Below, piece by piece: positions 35,572-44,386 of a stretch of 64,000 nucleotides of DNA (the first letter of the stretch is position 1; each line of letters opens with the position of its first letter). A model generated the notes under the pieces. It saw only the letters and a list, made by a program, of their open reading frames with translations. It searched no databases and was not told where the DNA came from. The position numbers and the translations under genes were made by a program. Source of the stretch: JAFMJV01 sp034436555. GTDB taxonomy: Bacteria; Chloroflexota; Limnocylindria; Limnocylindrales; CSP1-4. The stretch lies in the NCBI GenBank assembly GCA_034436555.1, contig DAOTUU010000048.1, positions 150,142-214,141 of the forward strand. Direction: 5' to 3'.

Positions 35572-36639
35572 ATGGTCAGGGTCACGCTCGCGGCGCGTCG
35601 CGCCATCGCCCTGGGGGTCACGTTCTCCCTCGCAGGCGTCCCATCCGGTGCCGGAGTCGCGTCCGCCCAGTCCCCGTCCCCGTGGGTCGTCGGCACCGAC
35701 GAGCCCTGGATCGTGTTCCAGCAGTTCCGGGACCGGTCGACGATCACGCTGGTGCGGCCCGACGGGTCCGGCCTTTACAGCCCCACCCAGGACCTCGAGG
35801 GCGGCGACCAGACGAACCCCGACTGGTCCCCCGACGGCTCGCGGCTGGTGTTCGCGCTCGCCCAGGGCGACCGCGAGAACCTGTGGGTCGTGGATGTCGA
35901 CGGCAGCGACGCACGCCCCCTGGCCACCTGCGAGGGCGATTGCTGGTACCTGGACGATCCCGCCTGGTCGCCCGACGGACGGACGGTCCTGTTCAGCCGG
36001 ATGCGAGCCGCCGCCGACGGCACGGCGGTCAGCACGCTGGAGCAGGCGGACGTGGCCACCGGTGCGACCAGCGTCATCGTGGAGGCGGAGCCGGCCCATT
36101 TCTATGCGGGGCAGCGCTGGTCGCCGGATGGGGCATTCATCGTGCTGGAGGTGGTCGAGCTGGCCGGCCCGGGAGTGGACGCGGAGGTGAAGGACGTGTC
36201 GCTCGCGATCATCGAGCTGGCGGACCCGACGCCGAGCGGTCGAGAGCTGCTGGGCGGTGGCCGGTTCCCGGAGACCGCGGCGTGGGCGCCGGACGGCAGC
36301 GTCATCGTGTTCGGGGCGCTGGACCGCGTCGCCGGCAGCGGACTGGACCTGTTCTCGATCGCGCCGGACGGGTCGGGCCTCCGGCAGCTCACGACGCTGG
36401 CCGCGGAGGGGGGCCGCGCCACGCATCCCGACGTCGCCGCGGACGGCACGGTCATCTTCAGCGCGAACCTGCCGGGCGACGCACGGACGGTCCTCGGCAC
36501 GATCGACCTGGACGGCGGCGAGATCACCCCGGCGACCGGCGCGTCCTACCTCGCCGGCGTGCATCCGCGGATCCGGCCGGCACGGACGACCCGGGGTGAG
36601 ACGCGGGCCCGCCTTTCGGGACGGGGGCGCGCCGGACCC
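35572..36639 (+). CDS. TolB-like beta-propeller secreted protein (stop codon not at domain end)
   Basis: Signal peptide MVRVTLAARRAIALGVTFSL ends near GVASAQ. At least five WD40-like TolB blades follow, each with a PDWSPDGSRLVF-type strand: NPDWSPDGSRLVFAL, PAWSPDGRTVLFSR, QRWSPDGAFIVLE, AAWAPDGSVIVFG, HPDVAADGTVIFS. The propeller closes near HPRIRP at about 36575. The frame has no stop there and stays open until 38286, antisense to the P450 and DUF2249 genes; a TGA in another frame is at 36597. The end given is therefore approximate. Start ATG 35572 has GAGGTG upstream, 69 nt after the sigma gene. Confidence 0.75.
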
Positions 36640-37797
36640 TCAGGCGCGCCCCGCGATCCAGACCTCGCGGAAACCGCCCGCGGGGTACGACGCGCGGGCC
36701 GGCACCCGATCGGGCGCGAGCGACAGCGCAGGCAGCGCCCGGAACAGCTCGTCCAGGATGACCCCCAGCTCCAGCCGTGCCAGTCCCTCGCCGGGACAGG
36801 CATGCGGACCCCGCCCATACAGCAGGTTCCGCCGCGGATCGCGATCGGACCGGTACTCGGCAGGCTCGGGCATGGCGACCGGATCCCGCTGGGCGGCCGG
36901 CCACAGGATGGTCACGGGGGCATCCGCCGGGATGTGCCGCCCCTGGAGCGTCACCGGCCGGGTGGTCCGGCGTCGGTTCGCGATCAGCGGCGCATCCAGG
37001 CGGAGGATCTCATCCATGGCCCCCTGGCGCGCCTCCGGCGCGGTCCGGAGATGCTCCTGGAGGTCCGGGCGACGGGCGAGGAACTCCGTGACGATGCCCA
37101 CGGCGGCGGCGATCGTGCCCAGCTCGCCGGCCGTCCAGTTGCGGAGCATGCTCACGAGGGTCGCGTCGGACAGCGGCGCACCGTCCACGCGCTGCTCGAG
37201 GAGCCACCCGGTGAGGGTGTGCGGCGCGTCCCCGTCCGCGGCGCGCCGCTGATCGAGCATCTCCACGATGATCGCGTCGAACCGCGCCGCGACACGGGCC
37301 AGCTCGGCGGGATCCCGTGCCAGGGTGGCTCGGGCGGAGTCCGCGGCCCAGGCCCGGAGCGCATCGGCCACCTCATGCGGCCAGCCGAGATAGGCGCACT
37401 GCGCCCGAGCCGCGAACGGCTCGGCGATGGAGGCCATGACCTCGATCGCCTCCGCACCCTCGAGCGCGGCCTCCAGCACCTCGACCGCGATCGACCGCAG
37501 CTCCGGCTCGAACGCCGCCACCCGGTCCATCGCGAAGGACCGGTTCACGACCGCCCGGTACGGCGCGTGCTCGGGTGGGTCGAGGCCGTTCGGGACGGCC
37601 GTGTTCACCGAGACGCGACTGCTGAACGTGACATGGTCCTCGAGCACGGCCAGCGCATCCGCGTGACGCATCACCGACCAGCCGAGGAACGCGCTGTGAG
37701 CGACGGGGGCTCGCTCGCGCACAGCGTCGTAGGCCGCGATCTGGTCGCGCAGGACCGCCGGGTCGCGGGGGTCCCAGTCCGAGCCCGAGCCGGTCAC
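36640..37797 (-). CDS. Cytochrome P450
   Basis: 385-residue bacterial P450 monooxygenase. The heme segment YGRGPHACPGEG places the thiolate Cys at 334; ExxR is EILR; the I-helix reads NWTAGELGTIAAAVG, where the usual Asp/Glu-Thr pair is E-LG-T, slightly unusual. Short relative to typical 400 residues, lacking part of the N-terminus. The last 15 residues (YPAGGFREVWIAGRA) are encoded by a sequence that also occurs at 34118. GTG start at 37797, immediately behind a DUF2249 gene, so co-transcribed. Redox partner and substrate unknown. Confidence 0.92.
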   Translation of the reverse strand: MTGSGSDWDPRDPAVLRDQIAAYDAVRERAPVAHSAFLGWSVMRHADALAVLEDHVTFSSRVSVNTAVPNGLDPPEHAPYRAVVNRSFAMDRVAAFEPELRSIAVEVLEAALEGAEAIEVMASIAEPFAARAQCAYLGWPHEVADALRAWAADSARATLARDPAELARVAARFDAIIVEMLDQRRAADGDAPHTLTGWLLEQRVDGAPLSDATLVSMLRNWTAGELGTIAAAVGIVTEFLARRPDLQEHLRTAPEARQGAMDEILRLDAPLIANRRRTTRPVTLQGRHIPADAPVTILWPAAQRDPVAMPEPAEYRSDRDPRRNLLYGRGPHACPGEGLARLELGVILDELFRALPALSLAPDRVPARASYPAGGFREVWIAGRA

Positions 37798-37800
37798 CGC

Positions 37801-38100
37801 TCAGACGCGCTGAAGGCGGATCCGCCAGGCGTCCGGACCACGCTGGAGGTACTCCACGCCGAGGCCCTCCGGGTGGCGCGCGCGGGCCTGGGCCAGCAGC
37901 GGCAGCGGATCATGGGCCGCGACGAGCACCATCGCCCCGCCGGGCGGCAGCGAGCCGAGCGCGCCGAGGACGGCGCCGTGGCGGATGGCGTGCGGGATGG
38001 CCATCGCATCGATGACCGGGTCGTCGTGTACATCGGCGTCACCGCAGCCGCAGGTGGCCTGGACGTGGATCTGCGGGAGGGTGGGAAGCTGCTCAGGCAT
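37801..38100 (-). CDS. DUF2249 domain protein
   Basis: 99 residues: a short Cys-containing leader (ATCGCGDADVHDD), then a DUF2249 domain with PHAIRHGAVLGALGSLPPGG, VLVAAHDPLPLLAQ and VEYLQRGPDAWRIRLQRV. DUF2249 proteins often sit next to hemerythrin, nitric-oxide and denitrification genes, but their biochemical role is unknown. GGAG lies before ATG 38100. It is the first gene of a pair with the P450 and paralogous to the gene at 39548. Confidence 0.85.
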   Translation of the reverse strand: MPEQLPTLPQIHVQATCGCGDADVHDDPVIDAMAIPHAIRHGAVLGALGSLPPGGAMVLVAAHDPLPLLAQARARHPEGLGVEYLQRGPDAWRIRLQRV

Positions 38101-38206
38101 GGGCGATCTCCAGGAACGCGTGGGACGGTGGGTCGTGGGGGCATCCAGATGCTACGCCCCCGGCGGACTCCCTGCCCCTGGGGCGCGCGCCCGGGTGACC
38201 TCGCGA

Positions 38207-38953
38207 TCAGCCTTCGGTGCGATCTGCGGGTCGGGCGGCCAGGCGGGCGATGCACACGCCCGGCCGGGGATACGGCTCCAGGCTGACGGCGTGGACCGGG
38301 GCTCCGATGCCCCGCAGGACACCCCGCATCATGCCCAGGTGGACGCCGCACACCACCGGCCGATGGTCGCCGCCGACCGGCTCGAAGGGGCAGCGCGACA
38401 GCTCGATCGTGGCCGGACGCCCAGCGACATCGTGCGGGTCGGGCACCGCCGAATCTGGGGCGAATCCCGCCTCGTCGAGCACCCTGACGAGGCGTCGGAT
38501 GGCACGCTCGTGGCCCTCCTCCGCGCTGGTGGGCACCCGATCGGGCGCGCCCGTCATCCCGGCCTCGACCAGCCGGCTCCCCCAGCGCTCTCCCGCGGCC
38601 AGGGAGGTCGCGATCGCATCCGGCGCCGACGCGAGCTGCTCCGCGAGCACGCGCGCGAGCACCCGATACGGCTCCGACGGGTCCGGATGAGGTCGCGCGG
38701 CGTACCGATGGCTCGGGCGGCCGCGGGCGACGGTCGACGCCCCGGACGAGGCGGCGGGAGACGACCGGCTGGTCACCACGAGACCCGCATCCACCAGGGC
38801 CCCGAGCTGCTCCCGGACGGAGTTGGGGTGGAGCGCCACGGCGGCCGCCAGCTCGCGCACCGTCATGGGTTGCCGCGATTCCTCCAGGACAGCCAGGAGC
38901 CGCGCCCGGGTGGCTCCCAGGAACGCGCGATCGGATGGCTGTGCCGCGGACAT
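38207..38953 (-). CDS. HTH regulator with putative FeS-ligand cysteines (SufR/DeoR-like)
   Basis: 248 residues. The N-terminal winged helix shows RARLLAVLEESRQPMTVREL and HPNSVREQLGALVDAGLV. The C-terminal part carries CPFEPVGGDHRPVVCGVHLG and a third Cys in PYPRPGVC, the arrangement seen in SufR-like repressors that bind an FeS cluster through three cysteines. Redox or NO sensing is thus plausible. A sigma70-type promoter (TTGATA-17-TAAAAT) places the transcript start at its ATG, so it is probably leaderless. Divergent from hemerythrin. Confidence 0.8.
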   Translation of the reverse strand: MSAAQPSDRAFLGATRARLLAVLEESRQPMTVRELAAAVALHPNSVREQLGALVDAGLVVTSRSSPAASSGASTVARGRPSHRYAARPHPDPSEPYRVLARVLAEQLASAPDAIATSLAAGERWGSRLVEAGMTGAPDRVPTSAEEGHERAIRRLVRVLDEAGFAPDSAVPDPHDVAGRPATIELSRCPFEPVGGDHRPVVCGVHLGMMRGVLRGIGAPVHAVSLEPYPRPGVCIARLAARPADRTEG

Positions 38954-38958
38954 GCTAG

Positions 38959-38988
38959 GATTTTACACGGCAGATGCCTTGTTATCAA
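38959..38988 (-). promoter_or_regulatory. Promoter of the FeS-type regulator, divergent region
   Basis: On the minus strand: TTGATA (38988-38983), 17-nt spacer, TAAAAT (38965-38960), 6 nt, ATG at 38953. The 12-mer CCGTGTAAAATC (38970-38959) recurs exactly at 51260-51271. The region also faces the hemerythrin gene, so the regulator may control both directions. Confidence 0.65.
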
Positions 38989-39040
38989 TGAACGACGGGA
39001 GGGCCGACCGACGCCCGACCGTGAGCCAGGAGGGACCGGG

Positions 39041-39514
39041 ATGCCCACGCCACAGGACCAGGAGGCCGCGGCGGCGATCCGCGCCCACCATGCCGAGCTG
39101 CACGCCACGCTGCGGGAACGGGTGATCGACCTCCAGTCGGCCGTCCGTGCTCCCGACGCGCCCGGGAGCACGGCACGGGAGGCCGCGCGCCAGGCACTCC
39201 TGGGCTACCTTGACGGGGAGTTGCTGCCCCACGCCATCGCGGAGGAGCAGGCGCTCTACCCGGCGGGCGATTCGGGCCTCACCGCGCTGCTGGTGCGGGC
39301 CATGCGGGAGGAGCACGTCGGGCTCATCGGCCGCGTGGAGCGTCTGCGGGAAGCCGCGGACGGGTATGACGCGGCCCTGCTGTCCGGCGAGATCCTGGCC
39401 CTATTCGAGTCGCACCTGTGGAAGGAGAACGAGCTGCTCGTGCCCGCCCTCCTGGCGGATGCGAACGTGTCCATCAGCGTCCTGCTCGACGGCATGCACC
39501 AGCTCGTCGGCTGA
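39041..39514 (+). CDS. Hemerythrin HHE domain protein
   Basis: 157 residues with the HHE cation-binding four-helix pattern: IRAHHAELHATL, LLPHAIAEEQALY, REEHVGLIGRVE and FESHLWKENELLVP supply His and Glu ligands for a di-iron site. Family members bind oxygen or NO or help in FeS repair. ATG 39041 follows AGGAGGG. First gene of a plus-strand operon with DUF2249, a thioredoxin-fold protein and an AlsS-like enzyme; divergent from the FeS-type regulator. Confidence 0.9.
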   Translation: MPTPQDQEAAAAIRAHHAELHATLRERVIDLQSAVRAPDAPGSTAREAARQALLGYLDGELLPHAIAEEQALYPAGDSGLTALLVRAMREEHVGLIGRVERLREAADGYDAALLSGEILALFESHLWKENELLVPALLADANVSISVLLDGMHQLVG

Positions 39515-39547
39515 CCATCCACCAACCATCCATCGAGGAGTCCCACC

Positions 39548-39796
39548 GTGGCTGACCAGACCATCGACGTCCGCACCGTCCCGCCGGCCCAGCGCCACCC
39601 GCTCATCTTCCAGACCGTCGCCGAGCTGAGCCCCGGCACCGGGTTCGTGCTCGTCAACGACCACGACCCAAAGCCGCTGTACTACCAGCTTTCGGCCGAG
39701 CAGCCGGGCACCTTCACCTGGGACTACCTGGAGCAGGGCCCGGAGGTCTGGCGCGTGCGCATCGGCCGCCCCGACGGCCAGGGCCAGTCCAGCTGA
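39548..39796 (+). CDS. DUF2249 domain protein
   Basis: 82 residues, almost only the DUF2249 domain: RHPLIFQTVAELSPGTGFVL, VNDHDPKPLYYQL and WDYLEQGPEVWRVRIGRP. GTG start with GAGGAG upstream. Stop and next start overlap as TGATG. Paralogue of the gene at 37801 on the other side of the regulator. Confidence 0.88.
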   Translation: MADQTIDVRTVPPAQRHPLIFQTVAELSPGTGFVLVNDHDPKPLYYQLSAEQPGTFTWDYLEQGPEVWRVRIGRPDGQGQSS

Positions 39797-40605
39797 TGAC
39801 CGGCGACCGGGCACCCCTTCCGATCACCGTCCTCGGCGCGGTCACGTGCGAGGACACCGCGGTCGTGACCGGTCGCCTGCGCGCCCTCGGCGTGCCGTTC
39901 CGGGATGTCGACATCGACCGCGATCCCGAGGCGGCGCGCCGGGTGGCCACCCTCAACGGGGGCCACCGCGTGACGCCCACGGTCGTGGCGGGCGACGACG
40001 AGCGGGTCATCGCGGAACCCAGCCTCGAGGCGCTCGGAGCGCTCCTGGCGGAGGCCGGGCACCACGTCCAGTCACCGCGCGCGACGCAGCTCCACGGCGA
40101 CGTCACCAGCCGCTCCGTGCCGGTCCGGCACCTGGACATCACCGGCGGCGGCCAGGTCTCGCTGGAACGGTTCCGGGGCCGCCGGCAGACGGCCCTGTTC
40201 CTGGCCCACGACGCCGCGTGCCTCCCCTGCTTCGGGTACGCGCGCCAGCTCTCCGGACAGCGCACCGCGCTCGACGACGCGGACGCCATGCCCCTGCTCG
40301 TGGTCGCGGATGATGTCGCGGCCGCGGCCGGCTGGCGCCATGGCATCGACGAGGCCGTGACGATCGCGGCCGACCCGGATGGCGCCTGGAAGCGCAGCGT
40401 GGCGGGCGTCATCGGAGCGCCCGCCTCCGCCGCGATGCTGGTGCTGCTGGACCGCTTCGGCGCCCCCCGCGTGACGTCGGTCGCGGAGGAGGCGGGTGGG
40501 CTCATCGACCCGGTGGGGGCGGTGGAATGGCTGCGCTTCCTCGAGCTCGAGTGCCCCGAATGCTCGGGGGAGCTTCCTTGGCCCAGCAGCGGTGACGCCT
40601 CATGA
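39796..40605 (+). CDS. Glutaredoxin-like / peroxiredoxin-like hybrid protein
   Basis: 269 residues with two thioredoxin-type folds. Residues 10-90 are glutaredoxin-like: VTCEDTAVVTGRLRALGVPF, DVDIDRDPEAARRV and a cis-Pro segment HRVTPTVV; only the first active-site Cys is kept (CEDT). Residues 105-260 resemble AhpC/TSA redoxin with a CLPC pair in HDAACLPCFGYARQL and a C-terminal CPEC pair. Probably a thiol redox protein; partner unknown. Overlaps the genes on both sides (TGATG and ATGA), so tightly coupled. Confidence 0.7.
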   Translation: MTGDRAPLPITVLGAVTCEDTAVVTGRLRALGVPFRDVDIDRDPEAARRVATLNGGHRVTPTVVAGDDERVIAEPSLEALGALLAEAGHHVQSPRATQLHGDVTSRSVPVRHLDITGGGQVSLERFRGRRQTALFLAHDAACLPCFGYARQLSGQRTALDDADAMPLLVVADDVAAAAGWRHGIDEAVTIAADPDGAWKRSVAGVIGAPASAAMLVLLDRFGAPRVTSVAEEAGGLIDPVGAVEWLRFLELECPECSGELPWPSSGDAS

Positions 40606-42311
40606 CCGAATCCCGATCGATCATCCCAGCCAGGCCGCGCACGGCCGCCGAGCTGTTCGTGGAGTCCCTGGAGGCGGAGGGCTGCGAGTACGTCTTCTCC
40701 GTCCCCGGCGAGGAGACCATGGACGTGCTGGAGGCGCTCGCGGACCACCCGCGCGTCCGGCACATCACCACCCGCCACGAGCAGGGTGCCGCGTTCATGG
40801 CCGACGTCCACGGCCGACTCACGGGGCGCTGCGCGGTCGCCATGGCGACCCTCGGCCCGGGCGCCACCAACCTCGTGACGGGGGTCGCGGACGCCTACCT
40901 CGACCGCGCGCCCATGGTCGTGCTGACCGGCCAGGTGGGCTCGGACAAGCTGCACAAGGAGGCGCACCAGCTCATCGACGTGGTGGACCTGTTCCGGCCC
41001 ATCACCAAGTGGAACCAGCGCGTGGAGCGCATCGACGCGATCCCGGAGATCGTGCGCAAGGCGTTCCGGATCGCACAGCTGGAGAAGCCCGGCCCCACCC
41101 ACATCGAGCTGCCCGAGAACCGGGCCCAGATGTCGCCCGAATCCGGCGAGCGGACGCGGCCCCTCGCGCCGCGCCCGATCTGGGCGTCGGAGCCGACCGC
41201 GGAGGCGATCGCCCAGGCCGCGGACCTGGTCGCGGCCGCGGAACGGCCGATCATCCTGGCGGGCAACGGCGTCCTGCGCCGGGGGGCCGCACCGGAGCTG
41301 CGCCGCATGGCGGCGACGCTGGGCATCCCGGTCGCGGCGACCTTCATGGGCAAGGGCGCCATGGATGACCGCGACCCGCTGTCGCTGATGGCCGTGGGCC
41401 TCCAGGCGCGAGACCATGTCCTGTCCGGCTTCGACCGGGCCGACCTCGTCATCTGCGTGGGCTACGACCTCGTGGAGTACGCGCCCGACCGCTGGAATCC
41501 GGAGCGCTCCAAGCGCATCCTCGCCATCGACACCCAGCCCGCGGACGTGGATGCCAGCTACCAGCCGGACGTGGAGCTGATCGGGGACATCCGGGCCACC
41601 CTCACGCGGCTGCTGGCCGCGCTGCCGGATGGCGACGCGCGGGTGCCGGACGAGCACGGGCTCCGCCTGCGGCAGACGATGCTCGCCGAGTTGAACGCCA
41701 ACGAGTCGGACGCCGGGTGGCCGATCAAGCCCCAGAAGGCGATCTTCGACCTGCGCCGGGCGCTCGGGCCGAAGGACGTGGTGATCGCGGACGTGGGCGC
41801 CCACAAGATCTGGACGGCCCGCCTCTACCCGGCGTACGAGCCGAACACGGTCATCATCAGCAACGGTTTCGCGGCGATGGGCATCAGCCTGCCCGGCGCG
41901 ATCGCCGCCTCGCTGGTGCATCCCGAGCGCAAGGTCGTGGCGCTCACGGGAGACGGCGCCTTCCTCATGAACAGCCAGGAGCTGGAGACCGCCAAACGGG
42001 TCGGCGCCCGGGTCACGGTGGTCGTCTGGCGGGATGACGGCTACGGGCTCATCGACTGGAAGCAGCGCAACGAGTTCGGCCGGACGTTCGGCGTGGAGTT
42101 CGGCAACCCGGACCTGGTCGCCTACGCCGGGAGCTTCGGCATCCCCGGGTTCCGGCCCAGCTCGGCCGAGGACCTCTACCCCACCCTGATGCGCGCCCTC
42201 GCCATCGACGGGCCGTCGCTCGTGGACGTGCCCATCGACTACGCCGAGAACCTGCGCCTGACCGAGCGGCTCGGCGCACTCACCGCCTGGTCGCGTCCGG
42301 CGGGCGATTGA
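40602..42311 (+). CDS. ThDP-dependent acetolactate synthase-like enzyme (AlsS type)
   Basis: 569 residues with the three domains of the ThDP family. The catalytic Glu60 is in TTRHEQGAAFMAD; the ThDP-Mg motif begins GDGAFLMNSQELETA near 450 and ends WRDDGYGLIDWKQ. The W-x-D-x-x-Y-x-x-x-x-x-x-Q pattern and following GVEFGNPDLVAYA match catabolic AlsS more than FAD-dependent IlvB, and no regulatory-subunit gene is near. It may form acetolactate from pyruvate; a related 2-oxoacid carboligase role is possible. Its place in a hemerythrin operon is unusual. Overlaps the upstream gene by ATGA. Confidence 0.85.
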   Translation: MTESRSIIPARPRTAAELFVESLEAEGCEYVFSVPGEETMDVLEALADHPRVRHITTRHEQGAAFMADVHGRLTGRCAVAMATLGPGATNLVTGVADAYLDRAPMVVLTGQVGSDKLHKEAHQLIDVVDLFRPITKWNQRVERIDAIPEIVRKAFRIAQLEKPGPTHIELPENRAQMSPESGERTRPLAPRPIWASEPTAEAIAQAADLVAAAERPIILAGNGVLRRGAAPELRRMAATLGIPVAATFMGKGAMDDRDPLSLMAVGLQARDHVLSGFDRADLVICVGYDLVEYAPDRWNPERSKRILAIDTQPADVDASYQPDVELIGDIRATLTRLLAALPDGDARVPDEHGLRLRQTMLAELNANESDAGWPIKPQKAIFDLRRALGPKDVVIADVGAHKIWTARLYPAYEPNTVIISNGFAAMGISLPGAIAASLVHPERKVVALTGDGAFLMNSQELETAKRVGARVTVVVWRDDGYGLIDWKQRNEFGRTFGVEFGNPDLVAYAGSFGIPGFRPSSAEDLYPTLMRALAIDGPSLVDVPIDYAENLRLTERLGALTAWSRPAGD

Positions 42312-43396
42312 CGACGTTCCGGCCGTCCCGATCGTGCAGCCGGGTCCTCATCCTCCGACAGTCCGGCGTCGCGGAGCTCGACGTGCGGGCGCCGGGCAGC
42401 GCCTGCGGGCCCGGCGGCGGGACGTTCGAAGCCAACCCGGACGAGGAGGTGAGCCTCGCGGCGGGCTCGTACCGGCTGATCGTGGGCGGGAGCAGCGTGG
42501 CGTCCAAGGACCGTGGCGAGGGCTCAGTCAGCGCCTCTGCCGGCTTCGACATCGACATCGCGCTGACCGCCTGCGACAACGAGTTCACGAGCGGCGCGGA
42601 CACGATCACGGGCACCCCCGGCGACGACCGCCTGTGCGGCGGGGGCGGCAACGACGTCATCCGGGGCCTGGGCGGCGACGATGACATCCTGGGTGGCGAC
42701 GGGGACGACACCATCGAGGGCGGCGAGGGCGAAGACGTCATCGCGGCGGGGCCCGGCGACGACAGGTCGGTGTCCGGCGGCGAGGGCAAGGACGTCTTCG
42801 AGGGCGGCCCGGGGGACGACGTGATGGTCGGCGGCGAGGGCCGCGACGTCATGTGGGGCGACGCGGGCGGCGACCGCCTGGAGGGCGGTCCCGGACCCGA
42901 CGAGCTGTTCGGCGACGACGGGGGCGACATCCTCCTCGGCGACGGCGGCCGCGACGTGCTGTGGGGCGGCGATGCCCGCGACTTCCTGTACGGCGGGCCC
43001 GGCGCCGACGAGCTCCACGGCGGCCCGGGGAACGAGTTCGGCATCGACGGCGGGACCGGGGACGACCAGCTCTCGGGCGACGCGGGCCACGACCTCATGG
43101 CCGGCGCCGAGGGGGACGACATCCTGTGGGGCGACGCGGGAGACGACCAGATGGAGGGCGACGAGGGCGACGACCACCTCGGCGGCGGCCGCGGCTCGGA
43201 CAAGCTCCGCGGCGGGCCGGGCGACGACATCATCTCCGGCGGGACGCGCAAGGACGTCCTGGTCGGCGGCCCGGGCGAGGACTACCTGCACGCGAAGGAC
43301 GGCGTGTACGACGAGGTCCTGGGCGGCTCCGGCCGCGACGAGGCCAAGACGGACCGCGCCGACGCGGTCCGCGACGTGGAGGTCGTGCGGCACTGA
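42308..43396 (+). CDS. RTX-type calcium-binding repeat protein, no signal peptide
   Basis: 362 residues. After about 85 residues without recognised motif (ADTITGTPGDDRLCGGGGND marks the start of repeats) come roughly 25 nonapeptides of the GGxGxDxhx kind, for example GGEGEDVIAAGPGDD and GGDGDDTIEGGEGED, forming a parallel beta roll that binds Ca2+. Such proteins are normally secreted, yet no signal peptide is encoded. The only start is a TTG that overlaps the AlsS stop (TTGA). The gene may have lost its 5' end, or its real N-terminus is upstream in another frame. Confidence 0.75.
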   Translation: MTTFRPSRSCSRVLILRQSGVAELDVRAPGSACGPGGGTFEANPDEEVSLAAGSYRLIVGGSSVASKDRGEGSVSASAGFDIDIALTACDNEFTSGADTITGTPGDDRLCGGGGNDVIRGLGGDDDILGGDGDDTIEGGEGEDVIAAGPGDDRSVSGGEGKDVFEGGPGDDVMVGGEGRDVMWGDAGGDRLEGGPGPDELFGDDGGDILLGDGGRDVLWGGDARDFLYGGPGADELHGGPGNEFGIDGGTGDDQLSGDAGHDLMAGAEGDDILWGDAGDDQMEGDEGDDHLGGGRGSDKLRGGPGDDIISGGTRKDVLVGGPGEDYLHAKDGVYDEVLGGSGRDEAKTDRADAVRDVEVVRH

Positions 43397-43452
43397 GCGG
43401 CGGACAGGCGGGGTCCGGGGCGGGGCGGCCGCGGGCGGCAGCGGATGGGCCG

Positions 43453-44373
43453 TCAGCCGGGCCCACCCCCCGGCGCATCCTCCGGGCATCGGCGGACCAC
43501 CATGACGGATCCGTGGGAGCGGGTGAGGACACCTCGGGCCACGCTGCCGGTGACCAGCCGCCGCAGGCCCGTCTGGCCGCGCGATCCGAGCACGATCAGG
43601 TCTGCCCGCGCCTCGTCGGCGGCCGCCAGCACCTCATGCACCGGATCGCCCATGCGCAGGACGGGCCGGGCGTCGATGCCCGCCTCCCTGAGCCTATGTG
43701 CGGACTCCCGCACATAGCCCTCGTGGACCGCGCGGACGTGCGCCTCCTCCGCCGCCGCCGCGTCCATCGCCTGGGACACCATCGTGGGTGCGATCCCGAC
43801 ATGCCAGGGATGGAACACCGATCCCACGCTCACGACCGTGACGGGCACGCCGCGGGCGAGCGGCAGCCGCGCCAGGAACCGCTCGGCGTGCGAGGCGCAC
43901 GGGGAGCCGTCGGTCGCGAGCACGATCGCGCGCAGGCGGGCCGAGCGCGACACGAGCACGGGGCATGGCGCGGCGTCGACCACCTCCGCGGACACCGAGC
44001 CGAGGAGCGTGGTCGCGAATGGGCCCAGGCCGCGCGAGCCGATCACCACGAGGTCGGACGCGCTGCCGCGAGCGTCCTCGACGAGGGCCTGGGGCGCGCG
44101 GCCCACGACCACCTGCTGCTCCACGGTCCGGTCCACGTGCGCCAGGCGGTCGGCGGCGGCCTGGACCACGCGGCCCGCCTCCTCCCGCAGCCGATCCTCC
44201 AGGCTCACCGTGGCGTCGAGGATGAGACCCGCCCATCGGCGGCGGATCTCGCGCGTGTCGGGGATGGCGTGGACGATCCGGAACACGCTGTCCGGCGGCC
44301 AGGAGACCGACGCGACCAGGTCGAGCGCCTGGTCGGCGCCGTCCGATCCGTCGTGGGCGATGAGGATGCGCAT
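43453..44373 (-). CDS. Universal stress protein, tandem UspA domains
   Basis: 306 residues with two UspA folds. Domain 1 starts MRILIAHDGSDGADQALDLV and ends with the nucleotide loop GSRGLGPFATTLLGSVS; domain 2 starts AIVLATDGSPCASHAERFLA and ends GSRGQTGLRRLVTGSVA. Both keep the G2xG9G(S/T) pattern for ATP binding. The 3' end converges with the RTX gene. A small Arg-rich gene lies 13 nt upstream on the same strand. Confidence 0.93.
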   Translation of the reverse strand: MRILIAHDGSDGADQALDLVASVSWPPDSVFRIVHAIPDTREIRRRWAGLILDATVSLEDRLREEAGRVVQAAADRLAHVDRTVEQQVVVGRAPQALVEDARGSASDLVVIGSRGLGPFATTLLGSVSAEVVDAAPCPVLVSRSARLRAIVLATDGSPCASHAERFLARLPLARGVPVTVVSVGSVFHPWHVGIAPTMVSQAMDAAAAEEAHVRAVHEGYVRESAHRLREAGIDARPVLRMGDPVHEVLAAADEARADLIVLGSRGQTGLRRLVTGSVARGVLTRSHGSVMVVRRCPEDAPGGGPG

Positions 44374-44386
44374 GGCAGCGACCGCC

